Assembly: GCA_023091735.1 (NCBI GenBank)
Contig: JALKBU010000365.1
Location: 1 to 45,108, forward strand
Source: Trichomonas tenax
Lineage: Eukaryota > Parabasalia > Trichomonadida > Trichomonadidae
Direction: 5' to 3'
Length of the DNA: 45,108 nt
The first letter of the stretch is position 1. Each line of letters starts with the position of its first letter. Below the pieces are notes generated by a model that saw only the letters and a list, made by a program, of their open reading frames with translations, searched no databases and was not told the DNA's origin. The position numbers and the translations under genes were made by a program. Positions 1 to 11,755 of this stretch are shown here, piece after piece.

Positions 1-148
1 ATTCCTTGAACATCAAATGTTTGCAATTGTATTTATCTAACACAATTTCAGGTTGCATTTATTTAAAAAACAAAAAATAAAATAATTTTTAAAATACCAT
101 TATTCCACAAAGTGAACGAAATCGGCATTATTTGATAAAATTGACTCC

Positions 149-242
149 TACACACGTGCTGAAACCGTGTTTGCTCTCTTACACACGTGCTGAAACCGTG
201 CTTGCCCTCTTTACACACGCGGCGAAGGCGAGCTTGCTCGCC
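149..242. repeat. 31-bp tandem repeat, three copies, GC-rich
   Basis: Units lie at 149-179, 180-210 and 212-242. The first two are nearly identical (shared core CACACGTGCTGAAACCGTG). The third keeps the TACACACG start and the overall length, but its middle is replaced by a G+C-rich sequence that forms a hairpin: 7-bp arms GGCGAGC and GCTCGCC around TT at 227-242. The block stands out sharply from the AT-rich flanks. I do not recognise the family; it could be a fragment of a dispersed repeat or a decayed coding repeat. Confidence 0.8.
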
Positions 243-306
243 GGCAGGCCGCACTTTGTGTGTGTGTGTCGTAATGCTTGAAAAAAAAATCATGTCATGG
301 CCTAAA

Positions 307-461
307 GCTTGGCCATTCACGGGCTTTGGAAGTCTCAGGCCGACCTCGCCATGCATCGAATCTGATGCTGAAGGTAGAGGCGGCTTCTGTAGGCTGAGTC
401 CTTCTTGATATGGCCTTGCTTGGCCACTCGAGGGCTTTGGGAGTTTTAGGTCAACCTCGCC
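307..461. repeat. 44-bp direct repeat, two copies 111 bp apart
   Basis: The copies at 307-350 and 418-461 both begin GCTTGGCC and end ACCTCGCC, and I count 36 of 44 matching bases. Read on the minus strand they encode similar peptides (GEVGLRLPKP and GEVDLKLPKP) in the same frame because the spacing is a multiple of three, and three of the eight differences are synonymous. A decayed repetitive coding sequence on the minus strand is therefore possible, but no start, promoter or recognisable domain supports a gene. Confidence 0.65.
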
Positions 462-470
462 CAATAACAT

Positions 471-2599
471 TCTCGCAACAATTTAACCATGCATAAATAT
501 CGTTGTTTTCTTACCAATTACCAATTAGGTATATGCTTGTTGATGATAGAGTTGTGGCTCGTCAACAACACTAACCTGGATGTATTGTTTAGACTACAAA
601 GATATTTATAACACTTTTTATAAAGGTGACAATTTGCCCGCACAAAAAAGTGACAATTTATTCATGAAAAGTGACTTTAAGGTTCACATGTCACTTTTTG
701 AAATTCACTTTTGTCATAGACTTGAGCGGTTTCTGCAACATGACACAACTTTACAAATCCTCTCAAAATTGAGAGCCAATGTTGCATCAAGTTGCGGAAG
801 CTCGAAAAAATTGAATACTTTTCGGCAAGATTTGAGAGGGCCAAAATGTTAACGTCATTGCAAAGTCACTTTTGGTGATTCTTGCTTTTCGTTGAAGCCT
901 GCTCACCATACTTACACCACAGATACTCCATCCTGTGGAGATGATAAGAGTCTTAAGCCGAGTCGATTCAAGTTGGCCAGCATGAGATACAAATCAAAGT
1001 CCGTCAAAACAACGAAACCGACAGAATCCAGTTGACACACGATAACTTGGCTATAGCAATTGCATATTACGTTGTCAAATCATATCTCGAAAAATTTCAA
1101 AATAATGCAAACCTTCGATTTCATATTTTTATCAACTAACACGGATTTTTAGCGACGACCAAAGCAGAAGCAGCGCAGATCCTACCAAATCTCCGTATTA
1201 CAGCAATCATGGGCTTGTTTTTAAATGTTGCCAATTTTTAATAGCACGCTTCCATGATACAGACTATTGGATTTTTGTTGTCCTGTATGTGCTAAGCATG
1301 TTGGCTTCTATTTATCTGTTCTATTTCAATTATATAAAATTCGCAAAAAAAATTGTCAATTTATTGGCTATTACTCGGTATTGTTACATTTCTAACGTAC
1401 GTTAGAATATTGTTTCATTACATACATAAGACTATTTATACTTTTCAATGTTCAAAAAAAATCAAACATCCTATAGCTAACATTTATATCTAGAATTGAA
1501 ATTACATACATTAGGAGAATATGTCCAATTGAAGAAACCGATGGATGTCCAAAATATATATATATATTCCTGTTTTAGATTATTATCATATCTTTGAATA
1601 AACATGTTTTATAGCTCATATATACTGTTTTTTCGATATATTCTATATATAAAATGCATATTGTCAGTTGATCTACATCATCTAGATGCAGATATTGCCA
1701 AAAATATATTTTTTGCGTGAATATTTCGGGCTGTAATTCATTATACAATAAGATATTATTCATTAGAAGAAACAAATAATGTAAATCCAATGATATTAAA
1801 GACGAGCTCGATTAATTTAATAATGCAAAATATCGAAAAGTATATTTATGTGCACTTACTATACACAAATCATACAGCGTAACATAGTTAATGTATTTGT
1901 GAGTTAGTTGTTTCTTAAAATCGAATTGTTATATTTCGCATATATTATAAACGTGCATCATTGTGACGATTTGAGTATTCTGAATAGTGACTTTGCATAT
2001 GGATGCTGATGTGTATCATTGTAGCGTATCAAATCTTCTCAATACGCACTGTAGAAAAAGATAAATTTTTCGAGATTTCGGTCTTACCGACAATGACGTG
2101 CTTGGATGGTAGCATTGATACATATAGAATATGGAGCATACGCCAACAATAGATAACACCATGGTTTCAAAGTGGAACAAAGATGCGATTTGTATCTCGG
2201 TAACCAGAATGAAAATTATGATTTTCTTTGATGAAATCAAAGATACCAAAGGACTTAAAGAAGAATATGATGTTAAATCAACCAAAATTTTATCCGACCA
2301 AAAAAGTGAGATTGAATAGTTTACGGTTGCGGAAAGGTGACAGGTCTCAGTTGTAATTATAAAAACGTGACGAGAAACCTTAAAAAATTGATCCAAATTT
2401 AACGGAAACCGAAAACAAACTCAACACATGAAGTTACATTTATGCAATATCCAAAGTGAGGTCATTTATATGTGAATAAAGTGAATATTTTTACGAAAAC
2501 GTTTGCCAATCGCTCCTCTATATCCTGAATTTAGCGAATATAGTGAAGAGAATCTTTATAAATTGAATAGAGGAAAATTTGACAATAATTTATTGAAAA
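471..2599. other. non-coding, AT-rich; scattered AAAGTGAC-like motifs
   Basis: No convincing gene is visible. Short open frames lack a recognisable product. AAAGGTGACAATTT (from 622) and AAAAGTGACAATTT (from 646) are near-duplicates, with further forward and inverted AAAGTGAC elements up to about 880. CTCTCAA-AA-TTGAGAG (around 757-772) is a perfect small palindrome. Another AAAGGTGACA lies at 2333-2342, about 257 bp before the V-ATPase gene. Confidence 0.5.
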
Positions 2600-4615
2600 A
2601 TGTTTCACGATGATTTAGATTTCCTTGAGATAAACTGCCACGAAAGTCTTTCTTGGAAAGCCGTTGGAGAGCTCCTCGAGAGTGAATCTGTTGAATTTCT
2701 TGAAAATTCGATTAATTTTTCTTCATATAACAAGAATATTGAGTGTTACGAGGAATTTCAGAAACTTTTGAGGAATATAAACACCGTTGAAAATGATATT
2801 GATAGATTTCTCATGAAAAAATTGCCCGAATTTCAAAATATTCCGAAAGTCAATGCAGAACATAGCGAAATTATGGAACAATTCAAACCACTTGCCGACA
2901 GATATCAAGAATTTCGTGATAAATATATTAAAATATACAATTTACTTCAGTTAAAATGTGATCATCATGAAATAATGAAATATTGCATGTCTTCACTTGA
3001 AGAAAGGCAGGATACAGCCAGTAATGATATTGGGTTCGGAAGTTCAATGAACCTTTACCTTGATTCATTAATTTCCCGAACTTCTTTAACCGAGATTATA
3101 TGTGGAAAGATCGAAAACACTAAACTAAACAGACTGTATAATGCAGTTAGACTTATTACATCGGGAGATTTCTCTTTTAAATCTATTCCCGAAAATTATT
3201 CACAATATTCATTATTTACAGTTCGCATTCCAGAGACAAAGAGGGTATTTGTGAAGAAACTATCAGAAGAGCTCTCCAAAGTCACAATTACGTTTCCAGA
3301 TTTTGAATCAATTCCTGAAAATTTATATCACATTGAGATTGATATCTCAAAATGTGAAAATTCTGTTCGTGCAGCTTTGGGACAGCTCAAGAATGCGGCC
3401 AAAACGTTTTATCAAAAGTATTTGAAATATTCCGAACAAATCGCAAAATTTCAGTGTGTTAGCAAAGTAATTGTATCTTCAGAGTATAACATTGAAACAA
3501 AGAGATACATACTCAAATGCTGGTCTCGAAGAAACGATTTTAAAAAGATTCAAACTTTATTGGAACAAATTAATGATACCAATGAAATAATTTACATAAA
3601 TCAAATACCACAGACTAAAGTGCGCAACATACAGATTCCTTCTGCAGCTAAAAGCCATTTCACTGATTTCATTTCGAAATTTAATTCGACGAACTCAAGT
3701 TTTTATGATCCATTTCTTTGTATATTATTTGGAATTATGACAGCAGATGCTGGATTTGGAATCATTTCACTCATCTTTCTTTCATTGCTTCAGTTAATTT
3801 GCAAAGCAAAGATAATGTTTTTTGTTCTCCCAATTTGTTCAATATTATGCGGATTCCTTTTCAATGAGTTCTTCGGCATCCATTTCAATCTTTCTCCTCA
3901 TTTAGCTTTCTCGCATTCTGTTTATTCAAGAGATGATTCATTTGGATTCATTTTGAGCGTAAAAATGAAGATTTTAACAATGTTATTAGTGATTCATAAT
4001 ATTTGGCTTCGTTTCTCAAAACTAAAGAAGCTGAATATAAAAATATCGACAAATCTTGATTATTTAGGCTTCATATTACACTCTTTCATTGTTTTAGCAA
4101 TACCATTCTATCTTGTTTTGCAAATATTCATTTTCCAAAAACACTCGAAGAAAGGAATCATCAAACATATTATTGACATGTTATCATTTAATATCAATTC
4201 AAAATCAATGAAAGCCTTTATAGGAATATATTATAGTCTAATTGTAATATATTTGTTAATTAACAAGAAGGAGTATTTCAAGACAATGATGAAGAAAATG
4301 AATTACTTAATTTTGGACTTCTTTGCAATTATCTTCAGTTTCAGTGTTGCTTTGTTCCCTTTTTTATTGAACTTTATATCCCAAATAATGAAAGAAATAT
4401 TCATTGGCAAAGTTCTTAATATCAAGAAACCATTCCCGAGAACAATTTCATTGACATTTTCTTTTGTTGCTTATTCCTTATTAATGTTTATAACTCTGGC
4501 AGTTCTATTCATTGTTGCATTCTTCCACTCTTCCTTAATCATGTATGTTCAGTTTTATCTAAATGCAAACCACAAATCTTGCAAAGAATTCACACCATCG
4601 ACTATTCCAAAATAA
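2600..4615 (+). CDS. divergent V-type ATPase subunit a (membrane V0 sector)
   Basis: Subunit a of the V-ATPase carries protons through the membrane sector and connects it to the stalk. This 671-residue protein has the family's two halves: a soluble, partly coiled N-terminus (about 1-365) and a hydrophobic C-terminus. The family's DPxPF...GDAGYG signature appears as YDPF at 369-372 followed by ADAGFG near 382, then a CGFLFNEFFG segment matching the usual GxxFGExFG region, then KMKIL. Arg614, in PFPRTISLTF, aligns with the essential proton-path arginine (yeast Vph1 Arg735), but the surrounding SYLRLWALSLAHAQ block and the terminal HALRLHWVEF block are poorly conserved (FHSSLIMYVQF here). Usual family length is about 800-850, so this is a shortened, fast-evolving paralogue; whether it pumps protons is uncertain. 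The ATG is the first in frame; I see no clear TCAYW initiator beside it. Confidence 0.8.
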   Translation: MFHDDLDFLEINCHESLSWKAVGELLESESVEFLENSINFSSYNKNIECYEEFQKLLRNINTVENDIDRFLMKKLPEFQNIPKVNAEHSEIMEQFKPLADRYQEFRDKYIKIYNLLQLKCDHHEIMKYCMSSLEERQDTASNDIGFGSSMNLYLDSLISRTSLTEIICGKIENTKLNRLYNAVRLITSGDFSFKSIPENYSQYSLFTVRIPETKRVFVKKLSEELSKVTITFPDFESIPENLYHIEIDISKCENSVRAALGQLKNAAKTFYQKYLKYSEQIAKFQCVSKVIVSSEYNIETKRYILKCWSRRNDFKKIQTLLEQINDTNEIIYINQIPQTKVRNIQIPSAAKSHFTDFISKFNSTNSSFYDPFLCILFGIMTADAGFGIISLIFLSLLQLICKAKIMFFVLPICSILCGFLFNEFFGIHFNLSPHLAFSHSVYSRDDSFGFILSVKMKILTMLLVIHNIWLRFSKLKKLNIKISTNLDYLGFILHSFIVLAIPFYLVLQIFIFQKHSKKGIIKHIIDMLSFNINSKSMKAFIGIYYSLIVIYLLINKKEYFKTMMKKMNYLILDFFAIIFSFSVALFPFLLNFISQIMKEIFIGKVLNIKKPFPRTISLTFSFVAYSLLMFITLAVLFIVAFFHSSLIMYVQFYLNANHKSCKEFTPSTIPK

Positions 4616-7600
4616 TCCAACCCATATTCAAAAAAAATTATGAAGATCAACATTTTATAGGACATCGATGATATATCTTATGTAGGCTATGCTTGGTATA
4701 TATAGTTGTACAGGATTGCAATATTTGACACTGTGATCGTAATGATGATCTTACGATTTTTTTTATTCATAATTTATTTGATCGATATTTTAAACATGTT
4801 TTCGTTTGTTTAATATCAAGCGTTTTGTGTTTGTAATTTTACCTTCCATATGGTCTTTTACAATAGCAGCACGCCTCCTCATTAACACAGCTTTGAATGA
4901 AACAATATATTCATATTATCTCAATTAAAAACGCATTCAAGTATTTATCACATCTAAAAACGGTTGCATAACATTAAGTTCACCAATGAATTATGTTGCA
5001 AAGAACATTTGATAAAATTCAATTCAAATTTATCAAATCAGCAAAGATCATGAACCAACATCAATTTGCGCTGCGTTCAAATAATTTATGAACTAAAATA
5101 TTGACAACACATTTATTTATGACGTTTTTGATCATATTTTGAAAAGTCTTAACATTTGATTTTCCATTGAAATGAGTAAACTAGGCTACAGCAAAGCCCA
5201 TAAAAAGATTGTTATCAATCAAGAATCACTTCAAATGCGAAACTAAAATATCAATTTTAATTCGATTAATGCAGCAATAATATAAAGCTCACAATTAAAG
5301 TCATAAGCAAATTCAAACTTGGAACAAAGAAGAAATCATTGGTGCTCAGCTTCTTAATACTATAGCCATAAAGGGCGTGTCAAATATTTTCCTGACTTTG
5401 ACTTTAATCAATGAGATATTTAATATTTCAATAAATTAAACACCAATGATTCATCGTTAGTCATGGAAACAGATTTCTTTCATTAATTTCCAAGCATTAG
5501 TTTCAAGATTTGAACTTTCCTCAAAAGAATAACTCTCCAAATCTTCTATTGACAATTTAAATTGATATGCAGTTCATGATCCAGCATACCTGTCGATTTT
5601 ATACGTATTTACAAAGTGATGACGATCCAATTTAGAATTTAGAAATTTGAATTGATTTGAATTAGCATTTAAAAGTCAAAAATCTTTTTGGTGCAATCAG
5701 TAGTAGCTGTATACATAAATTGTCGGATGGATATGGCCAAAAATAACGAAATAATAAGAGATATGAAAATATTTCGAACAAAGAATCGAAATTCATTCAT
5801 GATTCAAAGGTAGCTTTGTTATCCATGTGTTTTTATGTATTATATCGAGCTGTTTCTTGATTTTATTGGTATTTTGATCTCAAATATCGACAATTCAAGC
5901 GATATTATACGTGTTTTAGTTTTGGAGGTTAAGTTTCTTTGGACAAAAGTAGGTTTTCTAAAGTAAATTTTCGACATAGAATAATTCTATTCACAACATT
6001 ATTTAACAATATTCAAAAAATGAAATTTAAAAATTTGCTTTTTAAATACATAATATATACAACGAATATAATTGAAATCAAACGATATAACATGCCTTTA
6101 CGCAAAGAAAATGATTGATTAAATTTCACTCTTTAACAAAACTCAATTTTATTTGATGTTTAGGTTCTACATAAGATGTACTAAATGAATTTATGCATAT
6201 AATCGAAAAAGATTATGGAAGAAAAAATCGCCCTAACGATAAAAAGCTTTGAAAAACGGCGAATCATCGAAAGCGTGTTTCTGATAATGAAATTCACCAC
6301 AAAAACTGGGTCACAGAATGCAAATATCAGGATTAAAATGAAAAATAATGTCGTGACAAAATGAAAAAAATAAACTAACGGTTTTAAGAGACGAGAACAT
6401 AAGTCATATTATTCAAAACTTTATTTCGTGTTAAATTCTAAAGAACAAGCCTTAAAATAACAAATCACCAGAAATGCAAAAAATTATGTCCTTCTCTGTT
6501 ATTTTTATTTGATATTTAGGTAATATATAAATAGAACATTCCAACCATATCATTAAAATACAACATTGAAAAATGCATATTTTATATAAAACTATTGGAG
6601 GTTAATAATTGTATGGTTACACTGTATAGGAGAATAACAAGCAATTTCATATGCGCAAGCCGTCTTAAAATTAATATGACACGTCAATTAGATATAATAT
6701 TCTTTTTTAAATGATGGGAGTGTTTCTGTAGTCACCATTTTTTGACATCTAACTTGATTTCAACGAAAGCATGAAAAATTAAGTATATCGCGTTAAAATA
6801 CTTTGCATTTTAAGGTAATTATTAAAGGGATAGATTACCTATTGTGTAGAACTGCATTTGTTTCTGTGGTAGAGCCTAAAAACGCTTAAAAATAATGAAG
6901 AAGGGAAAAATATCAAGACAATTTTTGACTAATTTCAAAAAGTGAACTACAAACTTTTGTTAACTGTTCAACATTGTTATCAAAATATTTTCGATATTTG
7001 ATATGAGAAGGTCTCAATAGACACAATATAAATAATCGAGTACGTTATCAAATTATATAGTTCTGAATTTTTTTTTCCAACCAAAACTTTGTAAAATCGC
7101 TTCTACATCAATTTTAAGGCAACTTTCGATATTGTTCTAACGTATTTTTTCTCGTCTCGACTTTAAAATGATGTCAAGGCATAGTATAATTAATTTTCAT
7201 AGTCAAAAATGACTTCTTTAAAAGCTGGAATCACGAAATTGAACGTACATTTACGGAGATAAAAATGTTACCTATTCCCAAAACACAGTATGCATAGAAT
7301 AAAGAAGATAGGTGAATCTTTTTATGTAAATGTTTAACTACAGTTTATCTTATTACCACAGCTGGTTATTATCGTCCAGTAACTCGAAATTCACATTTTA
7401 TTTCAAATACCTTCAAATCTTGCAAGTAACGATTCTAATATCACTGTATGCACTTTTGTCGCAGTTTTTCGTCTTATTTCTCTAAAACCTGCAAATCAAT
7501 ATATCAATGAATTCATAAAAGCATATTTCCGACTTGCTGTCTGGTCCCTCAGATCGATTTCTTCCTAATAATAAGTACACATAAATATTATCAAGAATCT

Positions 7601-8830
7601 ATCGGCTCATTTCGAGTTGCAAAAATAAACTCATCATTCTTTTACTTACAGAGACAGCATTATAACTGTTTGCATTCTGCATGCAATAGATATCAAGCTC
7701 TTTAGGTTATTTATTACGTATTGCTGTTTTGTTATTGGAATAAACTCTTGTTATCTTTTTATATATGCTATTTTACAAGGATAATGAAATATTTGGTTTC
7801 CATAGCTTTTGCAGATGATATTCATTAATGATTTTATAACAAAAAACATTTCTTGAAATAAATGACATGATATTTCGATCCTAACTCTACTTTTAGATGT
7901 TTTATATGTAGACATCTAAAATATAGCCCGTCCCGAGTGTTTGTATTGCATTAATCACAGTCAAAAGGCTAAAAATAAAGTTCTAAGCTAAAAAAAGAGA
8001 TTTATTTTCCGTTAAGTGTCTGACCTGTCATTCCCATTGTCTTATTCAATGTCTAGTTTTGACAATTTAATTTTTTATGTGTCTTTTGTAATTTTGAACT
8101 AAAAAATCAATGAATTTCGATTTATAATAGATACAGAATCATATTATTGAAGAAAACGACATTCGACAAAATTGTGTGCGTCTGTGTAAACTTACGACAC
8201 AGTTCAAAAATTCAATATGTCTGTTCATTGTGTCCGACACCCACAAAAAATTGCTTTACAAAGACACATTCATTTATGCCCTTTTAAGGGATAAAACACA
8301 AAAAGGGATAGGCGTCCGCCCACGCCCCGAATTTAATGGCGATGTTCGCGCCAGGCTGGTTTTGATGGGTCGAGAATTTATTTGGATTTTTGGAAATTTT
8401 GGTCCAGGCGGTATTCAACAATAAAAATATCAATGAGCGTGCATTATTATACATGCAAATATGAATATTGTGTGATTGGCTTATCCACATTTTATTTTTC
8501 ATTTCGAAGGTCGTCAATTTAACACGTAATCATGATATTTCTGCCATCATGACATATAAAGATATATATATGTGTCTAGACACATGTGTCTAACAGGCGT
8601 GAAAATCTATGGAAAATGAGAAGAGTATTTTCCGTTTATACAAAAATTTGCCAATAGATTTCGAATGCTTTTACAGGGATGATATTAATCATGTTTACTA
8701 TATAATTAATATGTTTTCAAGCGAAAATTTTTTCCCCGTCCGTTAATTTTCGTGAGCTTCGTTATAATATATTATTGATATACAATAATATTTATTTTGA
8801 ATGATGTGAACGGTTTCAAATAAAAACTTC
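4616..8830. other. 4.2-kb AT-rich gene desert
   Basis: Both strands are dense with stops and I recognise no gene, RNA or mobile element. The one unusual patch is about 8308-8410, which is far richer in G+C than its surroundings. It contains a short open frame ending at 8424 (GVRPRPEFNGDVRARLV...) that has no ATG and no recognisable domain. Confidence 0.5.
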
Positions 8831-8843
8831 TCATTTTTTCATA
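8831..8843 (+). promoter_or_regulatory. initiator-like elements before the PLAC8 gene
   Basis: TCATT at 8831-8835 and TCATA at 8839-8843 both fit the trichomonad initiator consensus TCA(+1)YW. They would give 5' leaders of about 12 and 4 nt before the ATG at 8845, within the usual short range for these organisms. Confidence 0.6.
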
Positions 8844-8844
8844 A

Positions 8845-9483
8845 ATGGGACACAACGTTCCTGATTACACATACGGACTCTTTGGCTGCTTTGGCGATTG
8901 CAGTGTCTGCTGCTACGTCTACTTTTGCACATTCTGCGCTTTAGCTTCCAACTGGGCGGCCATCAGAGATGATCAATGCAGCTGCAACTACTTGTGCGGT
9001 ATTCCAACACCATACTGGACAAGGCAGTTCATCAGATCCCGTAAGCACTTCGAGCGCAATGATTGCGGCGATCACTGCACACTTTCATACTGCTTCTGCT
9101 GCGCTATCGTCCAGGATGCTCGTGAAATTAAGGAGGGTGGCTGCGGAATGCCAGACTCCGAGTACTACTACAACAAGGACAGATACGAGCGTGATAGGAA
9201 CAAGAAGGAGGGAGGAAACATCACCATTAACAATGCCAACAGCAACGCTCAGGCACAGTATGCCCCACCGCCACCAGGATACTACGCTCCTCCACCACAA
9301 GGTTACGCTGCCCCACCACCACAAGGTTACGCTGCCCCACCACCACCACAAGGTTACGCTGCCCCACCACCACAAGGTTACGCTGTCCCACCATCACCAC
9401 AAGGTTACGCTGCCCCACCATCACCAAAAGATTACGCTGCCCCATCACCACAAGATTACGCTGCCCCACCACCACCACAATAA
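8845..9483 (+). CDS. PLAC8-family cysteine-rich protein with PPQGYAAP repeat tail
   Basis: The 212-residue product begins with a cysteine-rich domain (about 1-115) of PLAC8 type: a CC-containing hydrophobic segment near residue 22, then ...RSRKHFERNDCGDHC..., CFCC and the typical closing Q-AREI motif (VQDAREIKEG). PLAC8 proteins in other eukaryotes are membrane-associated and linked to cell-size control or metal and calcium handling; the role here is unknown. After a charged linker and an Asn/Ala stretch, about 75 residues form Pro-Gln-Gly-Tyr-Ala repeats resembling tails of scramblase- and annexin-like proteins. The repeats create long open frames in other phases at 8969-9514 and on the minus strand, which I regard as shadows. 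The stop is followed by A (TAAA), matching the trichomonad polyadenylation signal. Confidence 0.75.
   Translation: MGHNVPDYTYGLFGCFGDCSVCCYVYFCTFCALASNWAAIRDDQCSCNYLCGIPTPYWTRQFIRSRKHFERNDCGDHCTLSYCFCCAIVQDAREIKEGGCGMPDSEYYYNKDRYERDRNKKEGGNITINNANSNAQAQYAPPPPGYYAPPPQGYAAPPPQGYAAPPPPQGYAAPPPQGYAVPPSPQGYAAPPSPKDYAAPSPQDYAAPPPPQ
9280..9480 (+). repeat. in-frame tandem repeat coding PPPQGYAAP units
   Basis: About eight imperfect 21-27 bp units built on CCACCACCACAAGGTTACGCTGC. They differ by whole codons (an extra CCA or TCA), so unit-number changes preserve the frame. Later units degrade QGY to KDY and QDY. Confidence 0.85.
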
Positions 9484-11755
9484 AATTCGAATTGTCGAGG
9501 AAACCTATTTATAATTTAAAATTAGATATAATACTAAAATATTAAGGGTCTCCTCCACGACCAAAAATCCACTCAATTTTTGAGAGGACGATGCGTATAA
9601 TTGTTTTTCCCAAAATATATATTGATATTTTGTGCAATATCTGAATCGATAAGGACATGAGTAATTTTGCATTTGATATCTTCATGAACATTCTAATCTT
9701 TTTCTCCTTAAGTTTTTTCTTGATGTTCATTAATCTCCCACATTTCAAGACGTTCTCCAGAATACTACAAAAATTTATAGATTTTGATAAATATTTGCAT
9801 ATTAAACCCGGATTTGTATCTACCCTATTCACAACAGGATCGCCACAGGCCTAAATGAGGAGGTGTCACAAAATATGGAAAAATGATTGTTGTTCGAATC
9901 TCGTTGCACATATTTTTTATCTTTTTAAGTCACTTTTAATGTTTGAATATTTTAAATATCACAAATGAAAGAAAAGGTTGAATCTGTTCTTGTCGTGTAG
10001 CTATTGTATAATATATGAAAATAATACCTGCATCAGGTTCAAGTCCGTAAAGATAGTTTTTTTTTGTTTTTCAGTCGACGTTATAGAGTCTAAACGATTT
10101 TTTTCTGCTATCTTAAGTCTTAAAATATAAATATCACTTGATCATATGTTAAGAATATCACAATTTTTTTGTTATTTCAATAAATCAAGAAAAATGGCAA
10201 ATGTTTAAAATTGACTTTTTCATTTGAAAATCCATACTATATAAACAGTAGATATTGAAGAATATATAATATCTGAAAATCAAAATTTGCTCTGAAATTT
10301 TTTTATTCAAAATATAAAGAGTTATTCATTTATTACAATACAACAGGTATTTTAAAAATTCAAATCATAAAATGATTACAATAATTCTTAATGAATGCGA
10401 AACACCAGAGAAAAAAAGGTGAAATATAAATAATCAAATTTTTATTGAAAATTCAAAAAACTGTGATTCAAGACTTTATATTATGTTGATATGATATACT
10501 TTATAAATATATTTATTCTCAATAGTTATTTTTAAAATATAAAAGCCTTTTTCCGAAAATATTATGAGAAACATTTGGTTTTTGGTATCTAAGTTGTAAT
10601 AATCAATGAATAGACTCTCTGTATGATACTACTAACAACGGTAATATTATTTGCATACAAATAAGTATATTTTTCATGTTTTTGAGAAAATGATCAACAG
10701 AATTTCGACGTTTTGTAAGAATTGGTTAATAATAAATGTGCAGGTATGCGATAAATGCCCATATATTACGATTCATCGTTAGATTTTAATCAAATATTGT
10801 TTTTAAGGATATGCAAATTTAGGATCAGAAATTATTAACGGCATGATATCTTTTTTATTTCTGTAATAGTCGACATGTACGAAATATTTGAGCAATCGAG
10901 AGGTAAAGTTGGTGATTGTCGTATGATTTTTTTGGAAAAACGAAAATCGCATTATTGAAGATCCATTTCTTGGATAACTAATGGTATAAATGTATAGTAG
11001 TATACGAAATAAATCATCTTGCAAACGCTTGGCTTGCAATTTCCATATGATTTTTGGGTGAACTCGGTATAGCCATCCATTAAAAAATAAATCTGACAAT
11101 ATGACATGTAAATATACTCTAAGGCAGGGGGAGTGGCGATCCTGATGTTAAATAGGGTAAAACCAAAATAAAAATTATATTTTGCGACGATAGATCCTTA
11201 TTTGGCCGGAGCGGGCCTTTACATCTTACCCCTTTTTTCTGATTTTTTTTCTTTCAATTCCAAAATTTGGATTGGCACATTTACTGTTTTTTTGATGGAA
11301 ATATTTGAAGGCGCTACCGTAAAAGTGACGAATTTCATTACCTTATAATGTGTTTTTAAATTCTAAAGGTCGATTTTACGGTTATTTAAATTCAATTTAT
11401 AAGGCTTTTATGTTTCTGTTATCTATATATTTATTGCCTTTGAAACACTGAACATCTTCGTGTCTTCTGTCTATATTAGCTATATTTATCATCAAAATCG
11501 AAAATTAATGTATTTTCAAAGGAAATGAATTTTGATTTGTAGTTTATCTCTTTGTTAATATCATCAATTGTAGCTTAAATCGCCAACGCGATTTCCTGTA
11601 TTCCTTGCGCCTTATGTAGCTGATTTTATAACTCCAATATTAAATATATCAAATTCTAATGTTTCATTCATATTTTCATTGCAGGTTTCTTCAAATAGAG
11701 CGATGATAAAGATAATAACATGTTTAAATAATATATAAATCATAACAAATAATAA
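9484..11755. other. gene-poor AT-rich region with one 12-bp inverted pair
   Basis: No gene is supported. A minus-strand open frame at 10803-11099 (98 codons) starts with TTG and has no recognisable domain. CAGGATCGCCAC (9835-9846) and its exact inverse GTGGCGATCCTG (11133-11144) lie 1.29 kb apart, both in short G+C-rich patches. AAAAGTGACG occurs at 11321-11330. Confidence 0.5.

Noticed and set aside
63..470. 135-codon minus-strand open frame through the GC-rich island
   Set aside because: No promoter or domain, and its length comes from repeat units. Kept only as a possible decayed coding repeat.
1131..1150. ACTAACACGG...TTTTTAG resembling a trichomonad 3' splice site
   Set aside because: The consensus ACTAACACACAG is not met and no GTAYGT donor in an open frame precedes it.
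2131..2319. 62-codon plus-strand open frame and the overlapping minus-strand frame at 2016-2396
   Set aside because: No domain and no initiator; both are expected by chance in this composition.
8969..9514. Long frames rich in His/Pro or Trp/Val in other phases of the PLAC8 gene
   Set aside because: They arise from the CCACCACCACAAGG repeat read in other frames.
10031..10050. GGTTCAAGTCC resembling a tRNA B box
   Set aside because: The flanking bases cannot form a T stem and no acceptor or anticodon arm is visible upstream.
10803..11099. 98-codon minus-strand open frame
   Set aside because: It begins with TTG, has no domain I recognise and no paralogue in the window.
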